Assembly: GCF_044891285.1 (NCBI RefSeq)
Contig: NZ_JAUIYO010000002.1
Coordinates: forward strand, 372,001 to 436,000
Source of the DNA: Pseudobacillus lumedeiriae
Lineage (GTDB): Bacteria; Bacillota; Bacilli; Bacillales; Domibacillaceae
Direction: 5' to 3'
Length of the DNA stretch: 64,000 nt
Shown: piece after piece, positions 1 through 9,238 of the stretch
Position numbering within the stretch: position 1 is the stretch's first letter
Layout: the number at the start of each line of letters is the position of its first letter
Position numbers and translations under genes: made by a program
The notes under the pieces: model-generated
What the model saw: only the letters and a program-made list of their open reading frames with translations
The model's database searches: none
Told to the model about the DNA's origin: nothing

Positions 1-2341
1 CCGGGATGAGCTGACTAAAAATATTCATCAGGCGAAGCATATTATTCAACAAATGACCCGCAAGGAAGAATTAGAAGCGGAGAAAAAGGAACTAGAATAC
101 AAAAAGTCTGAAATCAAGAAAAAAGAGGAAGAAATAGAGTGGGCTGGAAAATCTCAAAAGCTTGAACAGCAAGAAGACTTATGTATGAAAATGAAAATAA
201 ATCTAGATAAAGACGAAAAAAGAGCAGAAGAAATACGTCTAACATATGTAAATAATCAAAAAGTGCTTGAAAAGGCTCTTTTACGATGGAAAGAAGAAGA
301 TGCCAAAGAGGAAGAGAGAGAGCAGGCTGCAGAAGACTGGAGCAGGCTGTCAGCATTAAAAGAAGCTGTATGTTCGCTTGACGAGGAAAAAGCTGTCCTT
401 CACCGTCTGAGCATGCAGGTGAAAGAGTACGAGCAAATGAGAGCGGCACTTTCCGCTCGATATGAACAAATGGAAACAAGACTGGAGCATTTGGACGCAG
501 AATTAGCTTCACTTGATCATTGGCAGCAGGTTGTTTATAACGAAGAAAAAAGAAAACAGCTAGCTGAGATGCAGGGAAAGATTATTGATAAGATCGAAAA
601 AGTCAACGAGCGAATCCGTCATTTAACAGAGAAGGAACAGCAGCAGAAGCAGCTCAATGAACAGAAGGTGCAGCAGGTAGAAGTGGCTAAGCGATATGTG
701 GAAAAACTAGAAGTAAACTGGCAGAAACAACAAGCAGGCATTCTAGCCCAGTTATTAGCTGTGGGAGCGCCCTGCCCCGTCTGCGGCTCTGACAATCATC
801 CCCACCCAGCGGAAGCTCATGCAGATGCACCGACAAAAGATGAAATCGAAGCGGCCAAGCAGGAAGCGGCACGTCTGGAAACAGAACAGCAAAAAAATGC
901 ACATGAACTTTCTCATCTTCAAATTCATGTACAAAAGGAAGAAGAGGTGCTGGCGGAGCTGATGAAAGAAGCTGCAGAGGCCGATCTCGAAATAAATGGG
1001 ATCAATACAGCCGGCCAAAAAGAGCAGTTATCCGCTGTGGAAGCAGCTGCAGAAAAGATGATTCAACAAGCTCAACAAAAGCTGCAGCAAAAAAGGGAGT
1101 GGACAGAAGAACGGAGTCAGTTGAACGGACAATGGAAAAAACTGCGCGAGGAAGCAGCTGACTGTCAGCATCATGAGACGAAAGCGCGTGAGTTATATGC
1201 AGGCAAGCAGTCGCAGGTAAAAGAGCTGTTAAAGAATATCCCTGAATCCATTCGACAAAAGGCAGCGTATGAACGTGCCGTCAAGCAGGCCGAAGAAAAG
1301 AAGCGTCAATTAGCGGCACAATTAGAAGCGGCTGTACAAGGAAAACAAGCTGCAGAAACGGCGCTCGCGGCAGCGGAAGCGGGATTAAACGAAATATGCA
1401 GCATCATCGCACAGCAAAAGGAACGGCTGGCAGCGGAACGCATACAGTTTAAACAACTGATGGAGGAAAATGGATTTCACGATTTCAAGCATTACATAGG
1501 CAGTAAGAGAACTGTCATTGAATTGAAGACGCTGCAGGAGGATATTAACGCGTTTAACGAGCAATTCCGTTCGGTATCAGATTTGCTGCAGGAATTTACG
1601 GAAAGCCTTGCTGGAATGGAGAAACCTGATCTTCCCTCATTGATAGCTAAAAAAGAGAGCATCGATAAGCAGATCGCTGAAAAAGATCAAGAGCGGCTTG
1701 CTGTCAACAATTTAATCAGCAATTGTCGGCGGATTAAAGATAGAGTGGAAATGATTAATGAGCAGCTGCTTGGATTAGAAGAAGAATACAGTGCGATTGG
1801 CCATCTTTATGCCATCACTCATGGGAAAAATGTACACAAGTTAACATTTGAAAGATATGTACTCGCTTCTTTTCTTGATGACATTTTAATAGTGGCGAAT
1901 GAGCGGCTTGCTAAAATGACGAGCGGGCGTTATACGATGCACCGTAAAACTGACCGGGCTAAAGGGAATGCACAAAGCGGATTGGAATTATTGATTTTTG
2001 ATCAGTACACGGGTCAAGAAAGACATGTGAAGACATTATCAGGAGGAGAAAGCTTCAAAGCAGCCCTTGCACTGGCGCTTGGATTGGCAGAAATTGTTCA
2101 GCGGTACGCAGGCGGCGTGTCTTTAGAAACGATGTTTATTGATGAAGGATTCGGTACACTTGATCCGGAGTCATTGGACCAGGCGATCGAAGCATTAATG
2201 GAAATACAAGATTCAGGCCGGCTTGTCGGTATTATTTCTCACGTACCAGAGTTGAAGGAAAGAATTGATGCTAGATTAGAAGTAATTTCGACACAAAGCG
2301 GCAGTCATACACGATTTCAATTATCCTCTACCTTCATTTAA
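1..2341 (+). CDS. sbcC: Nuclease subunit SbcC (Rad50-like), 5' end outside the window
   Basis: SbcC is the SMC-like ATPase that works with the SbcD nuclease to cut hairpins and DNA ends during repair. The frame is open from the first bases of the window, so the N-terminal Walker A part lies upstream. Visible are long Glu/Lys/Gln-rich coiled coils, the zinc-hook CPVC motif at 773-784 midway along the coil, then the C-terminal ATPase lobe with the ABC signature LSGGES and a Walker B/D-loop FIDEGFGTLDPES. The gene stops at a TAA at 2339-2341. SbcC is normally about 1,100 residues; roughly 780 are present here. The sbcD partner should lie just upstream, outside the window. The identification is firm because hook and signature occur in the right order and spacing. 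Confidence 0.95.
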   Translation, partial: RDELTKNIHQAKHIIQQMTRKEELEAEKKELEYKKSEIKKKEEEIEWAGKSQKLEQQEDLCMKMKINLDKDEKRAEEIRLTYVNNQKVLEKALLRWKEEDAKEEEREQAAEDWSRLSALKEAVCSLDEEKAVLHRLSMQVKEYEQMRAALSARYEQMETRLEHLDAELASLDHWQQVVYNEEKRKQLAEMQGKIIDKIEKVNERIRHLTEKEQQQKQLNEQKVQQVEVAKRYVEKLEVNWQKQQAGILAQLLAVGAPCPVCGSDNHPHPAEAHADAPTKDEIEAAKQEAARLETEQQKNAHELSHLQIHVQKEEEVLAELMKEAAEADLEINGINTAGQKEQLSAVEAAAEKMIQQAQQKLQQKREWTEERSQLNGQWKKLREEAADCQHHETKARELYAGKQSQVKELLKNIPESIRQKAAYERAVKQAEEKKRQLAAQLEAAVQGKQAAETALAAAEAGLNEICSIIAQQKERLAAERIQFKQLMEENGFHDFKHYIGSKRTVIELKTLQEDINAFNEQFRSVSDLLQEFTESLAGMEKPDLPSLIAKKESIDKQIAEKDQERLAVNNLISNCRRIKDRVEMINEQLLGLEEEYSAIGHLYAITHGKNVHKLTFERYVLASFLDDILIVANERLAKMTSGRYTMHRKTDRAKGNAQSGLELLIFDQYTGQERHVKTLSGGESFKAALALALGLAEIVQRYAGGVSLETMFIDEGFGTLDPESLDQAIEALMEIQDSGRLVGIISHVPELKERIDARLEVISTQSGSHTRFQLSSTFI

Positions 2342-2707
2342 AATGAAACTGCCATCAGTGAGGGCTGATAGCTAGTCAAATGGATCGGGCAGTTATGGAA
2401 AATGCATTGCTGCCTTTTCCTATTGGAAAGATTATATTAATGACGAGTGTTAGTTTTGCCGCTTTGCTGATTAGGGCGGAAGGCGAGCGCCTGCAGCGGA
2501 AATCAACAGGGGGGGAACAGAGCCAATGGAAATAATCTGAAGTCCTGAGATGGGGGACTTATTCCTAGTTAATCCGGGATACAAGGCATGAACCAGCGAG
2601 ATCGTTCATAAATTATTCAGAATAAACAATGACCTGCTGTTGTAATTACCACCTACATGGAATAACATTACTAAAAATGCATTATAATATTATAGGAGGG
2701 ACCATAT
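2342..2707. other. Intergenic stretch between sbcC and the SCO-like gene
   Basis: No gene is visible on either strand. The middle holds a GC-rich fragment (about 2473-2509) that resembles an intergenic repeat seen again at 20734-20785. A TATAAT at 2683-2688 lies immediately before the ribosome binding site of the next gene, but no convincing -35 accompanies it, so no promoter is claimed. Confidence 0.5.
2473..2509. repeat. Remnant of a GC-rich intergenic repeat
   Basis: The segment ends in GCGGAAATCAACAG (2496-2509). The exact reverse complement occurs at 20734-20747 at the edge of a similar GC-rich intergenic block. From memory, Bacillaceae genomes carry dispersed intergenic elements beginning TGTTGATTTCCGC; that family link is an inference. 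Confidence 0.4.
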
Positions 2708-3301
2708 TTGACGTACGCGCGTTTTTTACTATTATTTGCTGCTCTATCCATGCTTCTGCTTGCAGCTGGCTGCGGCAATAAAACGATCGAAAGCAATATG
2801 GATGTCAAAATGCAAGATTTTGAACATACCAATCAAAATAACGAGAAAGTCAATCTTAGTGATTTAAAAGGAACGGTTTGGCTTGCTGATTTGATTTTTA
2901 CGAATTGCACGACGGTCTGCCAGCCGATGACAAAAAACATGGCAGACATTCAAAAGATGCTTGAAAAAGAAGGAGTGGACGACTATCGCATCGTTTCATT
3001 CAGCGTTGATCCCGAGGTCGATACACCTGAAAAGTTAAAAGAATATCTTTCTTACTTTGAGGCTAATGAAAGCAAATGGGACCTGCTTACAGGCTACGAG
3101 CAAGAATACATTCGAGAATTTGCGGAGAAAAATTTTCAAACACTTGCTATACCTGATCCTAATTCTGATCAGGTGATGCATGGTACGAGTTTTTATTTAG
3201 TTAATAAAGAGGGAACCGTTGTGAAAAATTATGATGGAGCAGCAGATGTTCCTTTCGAAGAAATTGTTCAAGATGTAAAAACGTTGGTTGAACAAGAGTA
3301 A
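2708..3301 (+). CDS. SCO1/SenC-family copper chaperone lipoprotein
   Basis: This is a membrane-anchored thioredoxin-fold protein of the SCO1/SenC/PrrC family, which delivers copper to, or reduces the thiols of, the CuA centre of cytochrome c oxidase. The 197-residue product has a signal peptide with a lipobox (LLLAAGC), the copper-binding CxxxC motif in TNCTTVCQP at about residues 66-70, and the conserved downstream histidine in MHGTSFY. Length matches the family (B. subtilis YpmQ/BsSCO). The start is a TTG at 2708 preceded by a strong AGGAGG at 2695-2700. It appears to be transcribed alone, with a terminator hairpin just downstream. It is separate from the copper island at 38-52 kb. Confidence 0.9.
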   Translation: MTYARFLLLFAALSMLLLAAGCGNKTIESNMDVKMQDFEHTNQNNEKVNLSDLKGTVWLADLIFTNCTTVCQPMTKNMADIQKMLEKEGVDDYRIVSFSVDPEVDTPEKLKEYLSYFEANESKWDLLTGYEQEYIREFAEKNFQTLAIPDPNSDQVMHGTSFYLVNKEGTVVKNYDGAADVPFEEIVQDVKTLVEQE

Positions 3302-3313
3302 TTATTTTTATGT

Positions 3314-3352
3314 AAAGAGTTGTCTTCCAAGAACGGTAAGACAGCTCTTTCT
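3314..3352 (+). terminator. Rho-independent terminator of the SCO-like gene
   Basis: A 13-bp stem (AAAGAGTTGTCTT paired with AAGACAGCTCTTT, one G-U pair) with an 11-nt loop is followed by a T-rich run, just after the stop at 3301. Confidence 0.8.
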
Positions 3353-3521
3353 TTCATAAGGGGGTTATTGTCGAAATATAGGATAGTAAAAGATAAAAAA
3401 AGTACTTGACTTTTTTGAAATTTAACAAAAAATTCACAATCATTTAATTGATTTTTTCGCCTAATTTGTATAATATAATTACACAGGAACTTTTCTGAAA
3501 ATTTTAAAAGGGGTGAAACTT

Positions 3522-3701
3522 ATGAAGTATGGTGTTTACAAATTCGGATCATTTAACCATATTAAGTGTGAATGCGGGTGGGAAGGAGTCCGCGCTGATT
3601 TAAAGAAAGCGTTCGTGGTTCTTGAGCAAACGAAGTGCGGCTCCATTTTTGACGCAGAAGACGTATATATTTGCCCGAATTGCGATTCAAGAAAGTATTA
3701 A
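3522..3701 (+). CDS. Small zinc-ribbon-like protein of unknown function
   Basis: The 59-residue product has two paired cysteine motifs, CECGW near residues 16-20 and CPNCDS near the C-terminus, with a lone Cys between them; this is the layout of a small zinc ribbon. The ATG at 3522 is preferred over a GTG at 3513 because the AAAGGGGTG ribosome binding site overlaps the GTG and is correctly spaced for the ATG. I do not recognise the family. Such proteins in bacilli can be RNA-, DNA- or protein-binding adaptors; nothing nearby narrows the role. Terminators on both sides suggest a single-gene transcript. Confidence 0.65.
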   Translation: MKYGVYKFGSFNHIKCECGWEGVRADLKKAFVVLEQTKCGSIFDAEDVYICPNCDSRKY

Positions 3702-3793
3702 TCAATCTCCCGATCAATTGCCTTCTAGTATTCATTTCCCATATGCCTGCCAATCTATTAGATTGCCTGCCGATTTCTTACTTTCAGTCTTTT

Positions 3794-3830
3794 AAACGGA
3801 GTGTGCCTATTCATGGCGGCTCCGTTTTCC
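3794..3830 (+). terminator. Rho-independent terminator
   Basis: AAACGGAG at 3794-3801 pairs with CTCCGTTT at 3820-3827, with a further GCC/GGC pairing inside, followed by TTTT. It closes the small zinc-ribbon gene before adeR. Confidence 0.7.
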
Positions 3831-3978
3831 TATTAAAGGGGAAGTATATTGATGTTTTTGCATAATTGCCTCTTTATCTATACATGTGCTGTCAATAAAC
3901 TAAAAATAGCTTTCAAGTTGGGCGCTTCAATACTATAATTGTTTATACAAAATGAAATCAATGAAAGAAAGTGGTCAT

Positions 3979-5217
3979 ATGCAAAAAGTAACCGGAAATT
4001 TCTTTTCTAAAGAGTATGAATCTCTTGAGGTACTCGCTGATTTGATCAGTGAGGAGCTTGAATGTCCTATTACAATAGAGGATGCTAACCATCGCATCAT
4101 TGCATACAGCCGGCATGAAGATGAAGTTGATCCTGCTAGAATTGCCACAATTATGCGCAGGCGTGTGCCAGAAAACATCATCAATAGCTTATGGAAAGCT
4201 GGAGCGATCCCAAAGCTGTTTGAGAATGAAAAACCGGTCATTATTCCCCGGATTGACCAAGTTGGACTCGGTGAACGGGTAGCTATTTCCGTGCGCAAAT
4301 ATAATGAAGTGGTCGGTTTTATTTGGGCACAGCCGCGTGTACCCTTTACTGAAGAGAAGATTATGATTTTACAGGAAGCCGCAAAAGCTGTTAAAAACCA
4401 GTTAATCCAACATCAAAAGCAAAAAAAAGAAACGGAAAAGAATTATCAAGAACTTTTTTGGAAGCTATTAACGGGTCATTTTACTAGACTGAGAGATTTA
4501 GAGCAAGTGAGCGAGCGCCATCATTTAAGCTTAAAAGGATCACTCGTTGTTATCGTGATTGATTTTCCACAGCCAATTAATCAATCCATTGAACAGCAAA
4601 TGAATTATTTAGTGGAAACCATCCAGCAGCTGCCTGTGATCGCAAGAACGTTTGATAACAATCAGATGATCCTGCTTGCAAGGCTGCCGGAAAAAGAGCA
4701 GACAGGAAGCTTGTCCGATTTTGTTGAAAGTTTTATTACTAAAATCAATGAACGCCAGCAAATAGAGGGGGTTTCAGCCGCTTTAGGAAGCGTGACTGAC
4801 AATCCGCTTGAGTTATCCAGAAGCTATCAAGAAGCGCTGTCCGTTTTAAAAATGAAACAGCAATTTCCGGTGGCTGCAGCTTCTATTTATAGTTATGAAA
4901 AGTTAGGTGTATTTCAATTTATTGAAGATCTCGCTGTCAGCAGAAAGAAATCAGGTTATGAAAATCCAATGATTAACAAGCTGGCAGCATATGACCGTGA
5001 CCATCATTCCAATTTACAAGAAACGATTTTTATTTTTTTACAGCACGATGGCAATATGAATGATGCAGCCAAAGCTTTGCACATCCATGCGAATACACTC
5101 GCTTACCGGCTGAAAAGGATATCGGAAATAGCCCAGCTTAATTTAAAGGATGCCAATCAAAAAATTACTTTATATTTGGATTTACTCATTCAACAGCTGG
5201 AAAAAGCTAACTTGTAA
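3979..5217 (+). CDS. adeR: PucR-family activator of alanine dehydrogenase, AdeR
   Basis: This is a 412-residue PucR/CdaR-type regulator. The N-terminal half is a GAF-like sensing region; the C-terminus carries the typical PucR helix-turn-helix (NMNDAAKALHIHANTLAYRL, followed by KRISEI). In B. subtilis AdeR (YukF) activates ald, the gene directly downstream here, so gene order supports the name. An in-frame ATG lies at 3952, but a TATAAT at 3934-3939 would leave almost no leader there. The ATG at 3979 follows GAAAGTGG and is preferred. The ligand is not settled by sequence; alanine or a related metabolite is the reasonable expectation. Confidence 0.85.
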   Translation: MQKVTGNFFSKEYESLEVLADLISEELECPITIEDANHRIIAYSRHEDEVDPARIATIMRRRVPENIINSLWKAGAIPKLFENEKPVIIPRIDQVGLGERVAISVRKYNEVVGFIWAQPRVPFTEEKIMILQEAAKAVKNQLIQHQKQKKETEKNYQELFWKLLTGHFTRLRDLEQVSERHHLSLKGSLVVIVIDFPQPINQSIEQQMNYLVETIQQLPVIARTFDNNQMILLARLPEKEQTGSLSDFVESFITKINERQQIEGVSAALGSVTDNPLELSRSYQEALSVLKMKQQFPVAAASIYSYEKLGVFQFIEDLAVSRKKSGYENPMINKLAAYDRDHHSNLQETIFIFLQHDGNMNDAAKALHIHANTLAYRLKRISEIAQLNLKDANQKITLYLDLLIQQLEKANL

Positions 5218-5228
5218 AAAATCACAAA

Positions 5229-5257
5229 AACATCTCCCTGAATTTTTCTTTTATAAT
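5229..5257 (+). promoter_or_regulatory. Probable activator-dependent ald promoter
   Basis: A consensus -10 TATAAT lies at 5252-5257, about 60 nt before the ald start, while the expected -35 position (5229-5234) is far from TTGACA. A good -10 with a poor -35 fits a promoter that needs an activator such as AdeR. No AdeR site is assigned. Confidence 0.45.
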
Positions 5258-5319
5258 GATGACATGAAATGGAATATGTCCTATTATGTACTTATACCGA
5301 AAATAAGGGGGATGTTCAT

Positions 5320-6453
5320 ATGATTATTGGTGTTCCTAAAGAAATTAAAAACAATGAGAATCGCGTTGCTATCACACCCGCTGGCGTTAGTACATTAGTT
5401 GGAGCAGGACACAAAGTGTTAGTAGAAAAAGACGCAGGAATTGGAAGCGGTTTCACTAATGAGGAATATCAACAGCTTGGTGCAGAACTGATTGAATCAG
5501 CTAAAGATGTATGGGGTAAAGCTGATATGGTACTAAAAGTAAAAGAGCCAATTGAATCAGAATATCAGTACTTCCGTAAAGACTTATTGTTATTTACGTA
5601 TCTTCACCTTGCAGCAGAGCCTGATCTGACAGAAGCGCTCGTAACGAGCGGTGTAACAGGCGTAGCATATGAAACAGTTTCGGTTAATCGTACTCTTCCT
5701 TTACTTTCTCCAATGAGTGAAGTAGCTGGCCGTATGTCAGCACAAATTGGTGCACAATTCCTTGAAAAGAACAAAGGTGGCAAAGGTATCCTTCTTGGCG
5801 GAGTACCAGGGGTTAAAAAGGGGAAAGTAACAGTGATCGGCGGTGGTGCAGTTGGAGCTAACGCAGCGAAAATTGCTTCGGGACTTGGAGCGGATGTAAC
5901 AATTATTGATTTAAATGCGGATCGTCTGCGTCAGCTTGAAGAAATTTTTGGTTCCAGTGTCCAAACGTTAATGTCCAGCCCATTTAATATTGCGGAAGCG
6001 GTCAAGGAATCTGACCTTGTGATCGGTGCAGTATTAATCCCGGGATCTAAAGCGCCTAAGCTTGTCACAGAAGAAATGGTAAAAACAATGTCTCCAGGCT
6101 CTGTCATTGTCGATGTGGCAGTAGACCAGGGCGGTATTTTTGAAACAGTTGATCACGTAACAACACATGATAATCCAACATATGTAAAGCATGGTGTTCT
6201 TCACTATGCAGTGGCGAACATGCCAGGAGCTGTTCCACGTACGTCAACGGTCGCTTTAACGAATGTGACAATTCCTTACGCTCTGCAAATTGCTAACAAA
6301 GGGATTGAGAAAGCAATTAAGGACAACCCTGCATTGAAACTGGGTGTCAACACTTATCGAGGCTATGTAACATATGAAGCAGTAGCTAAGGATCTTGGAT
6401 ATGAATACAAAGCGATCGATGAATTGACTTGTACGGTGCACAGTAACTTGTAA
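5320..6453 (+). CDS. ald: Alanine dehydrogenase
   Basis: Ald is an NAD-dependent cytoplasmic enzyme that converts L-alanine to pyruvate and ammonia, feeding alanine into central metabolism and sporulation. The 377-residue product matches the family length. It carries the N-terminal IGVPKEIK motif, catalytic K75 (VKEP) and H96 (YLHLA), and a Rossmann nucleotide-binding loop (VIGGGAVGANAA). The ATG at 5320 is chosen because AAGGGGGATG sits at the correct distance; an in-frame upstream ATG at 5269 lacks a ribosome binding site. The upstream adeR is its likely activator, and a near-perfect terminator follows. Confidence 0.97.
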   Translation: MIIGVPKEIKNNENRVAITPAGVSTLVGAGHKVLVEKDAGIGSGFTNEEYQQLGAELIESAKDVWGKADMVLKVKEPIESEYQYFRKDLLLFTYLHLAAEPDLTEALVTSGVTGVAYETVSVNRTLPLLSPMSEVAGRMSAQIGAQFLEKNKGGKGILLGGVPGVKKGKVTVIGGGAVGANAAKIASGLGADVTIIDLNADRLRQLEEIFGSSVQTLMSSPFNIAEAVKESDLVIGAVLIPGSKAPKLVTEEMVKTMSPGSVIVDVAVDQGGIFETVDHVTTHDNPTYVKHGVLHYAVANMPGAVPRTSTVALTNVTIPYALQIANKGIEKAIKDNPALKLGVNTYRGYVTYEAVAKDLGYEYKAIDELTCTVHSNL

Positions 6454-6489
6454 ACAGAGGAAAGTGTTTTTATAAATATATGTGTAAAC

Positions 6490-6535
6490 GACTGTCCCGA
6501 AAATTAGTGAATCACTAATTTTCGGGACAGTCTAT
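6490..6535 (+). terminator. Strong Rho-independent terminator after ald
   Basis: A perfect 20-bp stem (6490-6509 with 6513-6532) and a 3-nt loop are followed by TATTTTTG. Confidence 0.9.
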
Positions 6536-6821
6536 TTTTGGGTAGGGGGATAAATGCTAATAAAGAATGGTCTGCCGAGGCACTCTATCGGATTGTTGCC
6601 AAATGCTTATGTTCGTCTGCCTATGGTGCTAATAATAACAGTTCCAATAAGAAAATTCCCCATACATGCAATTATTAATATAAAAACCTCTTAATTAGTT
6701 TTAAACAATATCCGACAATTTTCTTTTTTTTATGAGAGACTTCCTTTGCGTGCATACATTCTTCCACTGTTTTGGTATATAATGATACATAAATGATTTG
6801 AACAGATTGGACGGATTAACT
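6536..6821. other. Leader region before the coiled-coil gene
   Basis: The stretch is AT-rich with no coding potential. A TATAAT-like GTATATAATGATA at about 6774-6786 may be the -10 region of the following gene; no matching -35 was convincing. Confidence 0.35.
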
Positions 6822-8408
6822 ATGATAGAAGGCAGGCAATTAGCACATTCACTCGTATCCCTAAAAGGGACACATTTACGTTTTGTGTATGTTATGCTTC
6901 ATGATTTAAACTTTTGGGATCTCATTTCTTCAAAAACGAAAGAACTTGTTTCGAGAGAGCAGTCTGCTCATTTTTATAACTGGATCAAGCGGGAAGCAGA
7001 TAAATTAAACGTAGTGGAAGACCATGAGCTGCAGCTTGATTTATTACTTGAATTAAGCAGAGCCTTAAAACTTCCGATGCGTTCACTTGATGATCATTAT
7101 AGAACGATTAGACAATGTGAAGAGATCATCGAAGAGATGTTTCAACAACTACAAAAACAATATAAAGGGTTCTCTCAAACATTTGAACGGTTTCCTGCAA
7201 GTAATCAAACAGAGTTTCTCGTTCATTGGGAAATGACGGAATTATACTCTCATATCAATGCCCGACAGCAAAAAGAGGAGAAAGAACTACCATCTATGAT
7301 TTGGGTGGAGGAGATTTTGAGTTTTATCCAGCGGCTCCCATCTTATCAGCAAGAGCAAATTAAACAGCAAATGCACATAGATGAGTGGACGACAAGCGAA
7401 TTAGAAAAGTCTTTGATGGAAGATACATTCCTTGTTTTTACTGCCATTGTGGAAAAAACAGGATTTGGTTTTTATAAATATTTGCTTCAGTGTTTTTCAA
7501 GCGAAAGCCCATCGGCTTCTCAAGAATCACAAGAGCCAGCTTATTTTTCGTGGATGACCAATCCCGATTTGCTTTTATCCCTTATTTTTAAAAGTGGCGG
7601 CTTGTTTTATCGGTACCAGAACATTCTTTTTAATAAAGGTTTGCTGCCTGTCGTATTACTTGAAACAATATTGCCCTATTTGGCAGACAGCAGGACAGAA
7701 TCAGAAGATCATGAAGAGCTTGCAGTTATTACTCATTCATGGAACAAGCGCTTGATTAATTATAAGAAGATGCTTCGCTCAGTGAATGAAATGGTGCAGA
7801 AGCAAAACGACTGGAAAAAGGGACTAGCGATTCTTAAGGAAGAGCTGAAAGAGGAAGAGGCAGCATTTGTTCAAATAGATACTTATAATAAACAGCTATA
7901 TCATCAGCTGACGCAGCTGTTAAAAAAAGATCCGGCGCGGCCGTATTTCGGCGAGCTTAGTGTGAAAAATAATCGGCTGCAGGAAAGTTTAATGAAGCTT
8001 GAAGTGAAGTTAGCGAAGCAGCAGAACGCAAAGCGGGGAGTGATCAAGTCTGTCTCCTCGTTTATTAAATCTGGTTATTATCAGACTGAGAAAGTCCAGC
8101 TTGAAAAGAAAATTGATAAAGTTTTCAACGAGATGACTCTATTAGTGTTAGAAAAATACCACGACTACGAACCGCAGCTGATTTATGAAATACATCGTTC
8201 AAACGACCAACTGGCAGAAGTCGATCGCAATAAACAGGAAATACAGCGTAAAATTGAAAAGTTCGAAGAAAAATTGGCTGAAGTAAAGCGTCAGGAAAAG
8301 GAAATGAGAGAGAATATTTCAGCAGCTGAAAAACGGACATATGGATTGTCGCAAATATATAGAAGTGAGATGGAAAAAGAAACAACTTCTTATGTTAATC
8401 ATCCGTAA
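6822..8408 (+). CDS. Unrecognised 528-residue protein with C-terminal coiled coil
   Basis: I do not recognise this family. The N-terminal two thirds is helical and acidic, with one moderately hydrophobic stretch around residues 255-285 (GLFYRYQ to ILPYL). The last 200 residues are rich in Lys/Glu/Gln and look like long coiled coils. There is no signal peptide and no catalytic motif I can name. The ATG at 6822 follows GGACGGA; a TTG at 6798 is in frame but has no ribosome binding site. It sits alone between terminators. A structural or cell-envelope scaffold role is conceivable, but nothing in the context supports one choice. Confidence 0.7.
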   Translation: MIEGRQLAHSLVSLKGTHLRFVYVMLHDLNFWDLISSKTKELVSREQSAHFYNWIKREADKLNVVEDHELQLDLLLELSRALKLPMRSLDDHYRTIRQCEEIIEEMFQQLQKQYKGFSQTFERFPASNQTEFLVHWEMTELYSHINARQQKEEKELPSMIWVEEILSFIQRLPSYQQEQIKQQMHIDEWTTSELEKSLMEDTFLVFTAIVEKTGFGFYKYLLQCFSSESPSASQESQEPAYFSWMTNPDLLLSLIFKSGGLFYRYQNILFNKGLLPVVLLETILPYLADSRTESEDHEELAVITHSWNKRLINYKKMLRSVNEMVQKQNDWKKGLAILKEELKEEEAAFVQIDTYNKQLYHQLTQLLKKDPARPYFGELSVKNNRLQESLMKLEVKLAKQQNAKRGVIKSVSSFIKSGYYQTEKVQLEKKIDKVFNEMTLLVLEKYHDYEPQLIYEIHRSNDQLAEVDRNKQEIQRKIEKFEEKLAEVKRQEKEMRENISAAEKRTYGLSQIYRSEMEKETTSYVNHP

Positions 8409-8509
8409 TTGTGCAGCACAGACAGGTTTGAATCCTATTGTACGTTTAGGGTGGAGCTGGAACAACAGAGACAGTTGATGAAGAGAAGCTTTCCATGAAA
8501 TAAGACTTT

Positions 8510-8548
8510 AGACAGGCTGTCCTGCCAGGCGCAGGGCGGTCTTTTTTT
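8510..8548 (+). terminator. Imperfect terminator hairpin
   Basis: AGAC...CTG pairs imperfectly with CAGGGCGGTCT and is followed by a run of seven T. The stem has mismatches, so the assignment is tentative. Confidence 0.45.
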
Positions 8549-8630
8549 AGAATATATCATTAGTGCTTGCGTATTCTCTGTTACTTCCCTAATATAGATG
8601 CGAACCGATTTTATATTTTAGGAGAACAAC

Positions 8631-9218
8631 ATGAAAAGAAGAAAATTAAAGAAATCAGTAAAAAGAAAATTGTTCTTTCTGTTATTTATGTTTGCTATAT
8701 TGTACGTGGCGGTCAGTCAAAAGAATGGATCGGCCAACCTCATTTTTGAATCACCTGTCCCACAGGAATTCATTCCAATATATAAAGCAGCGGAGCAAGA
8801 ATACGGTGTGCCATGGGAACTATTGGCTGCCCATCACCGGGTAGAAACGAGGTTTTCCAAAATGGATCCTATGGTGTCACCGGTCGGCGCAGAAGGACCT
8901 TTGCAGTTTATGCCATGTACTTTTGTGGGTTGGAGTCATCCGACGTGCAGCGGCCTCGGAAAAGGAGACATTTCTGATGAAGATAAAGTCAACCCAGCTG
9001 TTATTGAGAAATATGGCGGCTACGGTGTCGATGCCAATGGTGATGGAAAAGCAGATCCTTACAATTTGGAAGACGCTGTTTTTAGTGCAGCTTCCTATTT
9101 AAAGGCACACGGAGCTGCCGATGGTGAGTTGAAGGAAGCGATCTATGCTTATAATCATAGTCAGCAATATGTAGACGAAGTGCTTCATTATTTTTACACA
9201 TACACATCAAAAGAATAA
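8631..9218 (+). CDS. Membrane-anchored lytic transglycosylase-like protein
   Basis: This is a 195-residue protein with a strongly basic N-terminus, a single membrane segment (about residues 13-28) and an extracellular lysozyme-like SLT domain. The likely catalytic glutamate is E72 in HRVETRFS, in the place of the usual VES signature. Motifs GPLQFMP, YGVDANGDGKADPYNLEDAVFSAASYL (read here only in part: DANGDGKADPYN) and a late AYNHS are typical of this fold. It would cleave peptidoglycan glycan strands. The ATG follows AGGAGAAC. The secreted nuclease gene begins 20 nt after its stop, so the two are probably co-transcribed. Confidence 0.85.
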   Translation: MKRRKLKKSVKRKLFFLLFMFAILYVAVSQKNGSANLIFESPVPQEFIPIYKAAEQEYGVPWELLAAHHRVETRFSKMDPMVSPVGAEGPLQFMPCTFVGWSHPTCSGLGKGDISDEDKVNPAVIEKYGGYGVDANGDGKADPYNLEDAVFSAASYLKAHGAADGELKEAIYAYNHSQQYVDEVLHYFYTYTSKE

Positions 9219-9238
9219 GAGTCAGGGGGAAGAAATGT

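Noticed and set aside
114..512. Minus-strand open frame inside sbcC
   Set aside because: It is the antisense shadow of a coiled-coil gene and has no ribosome binding site; the same applies to many other antisense frames within long genes of the window.
3671..3865. Open frame after the zinc-ribbon gene
   Set aside because: It starts inside the preceding gene, spans a terminator hairpin and has no ribosome binding site.
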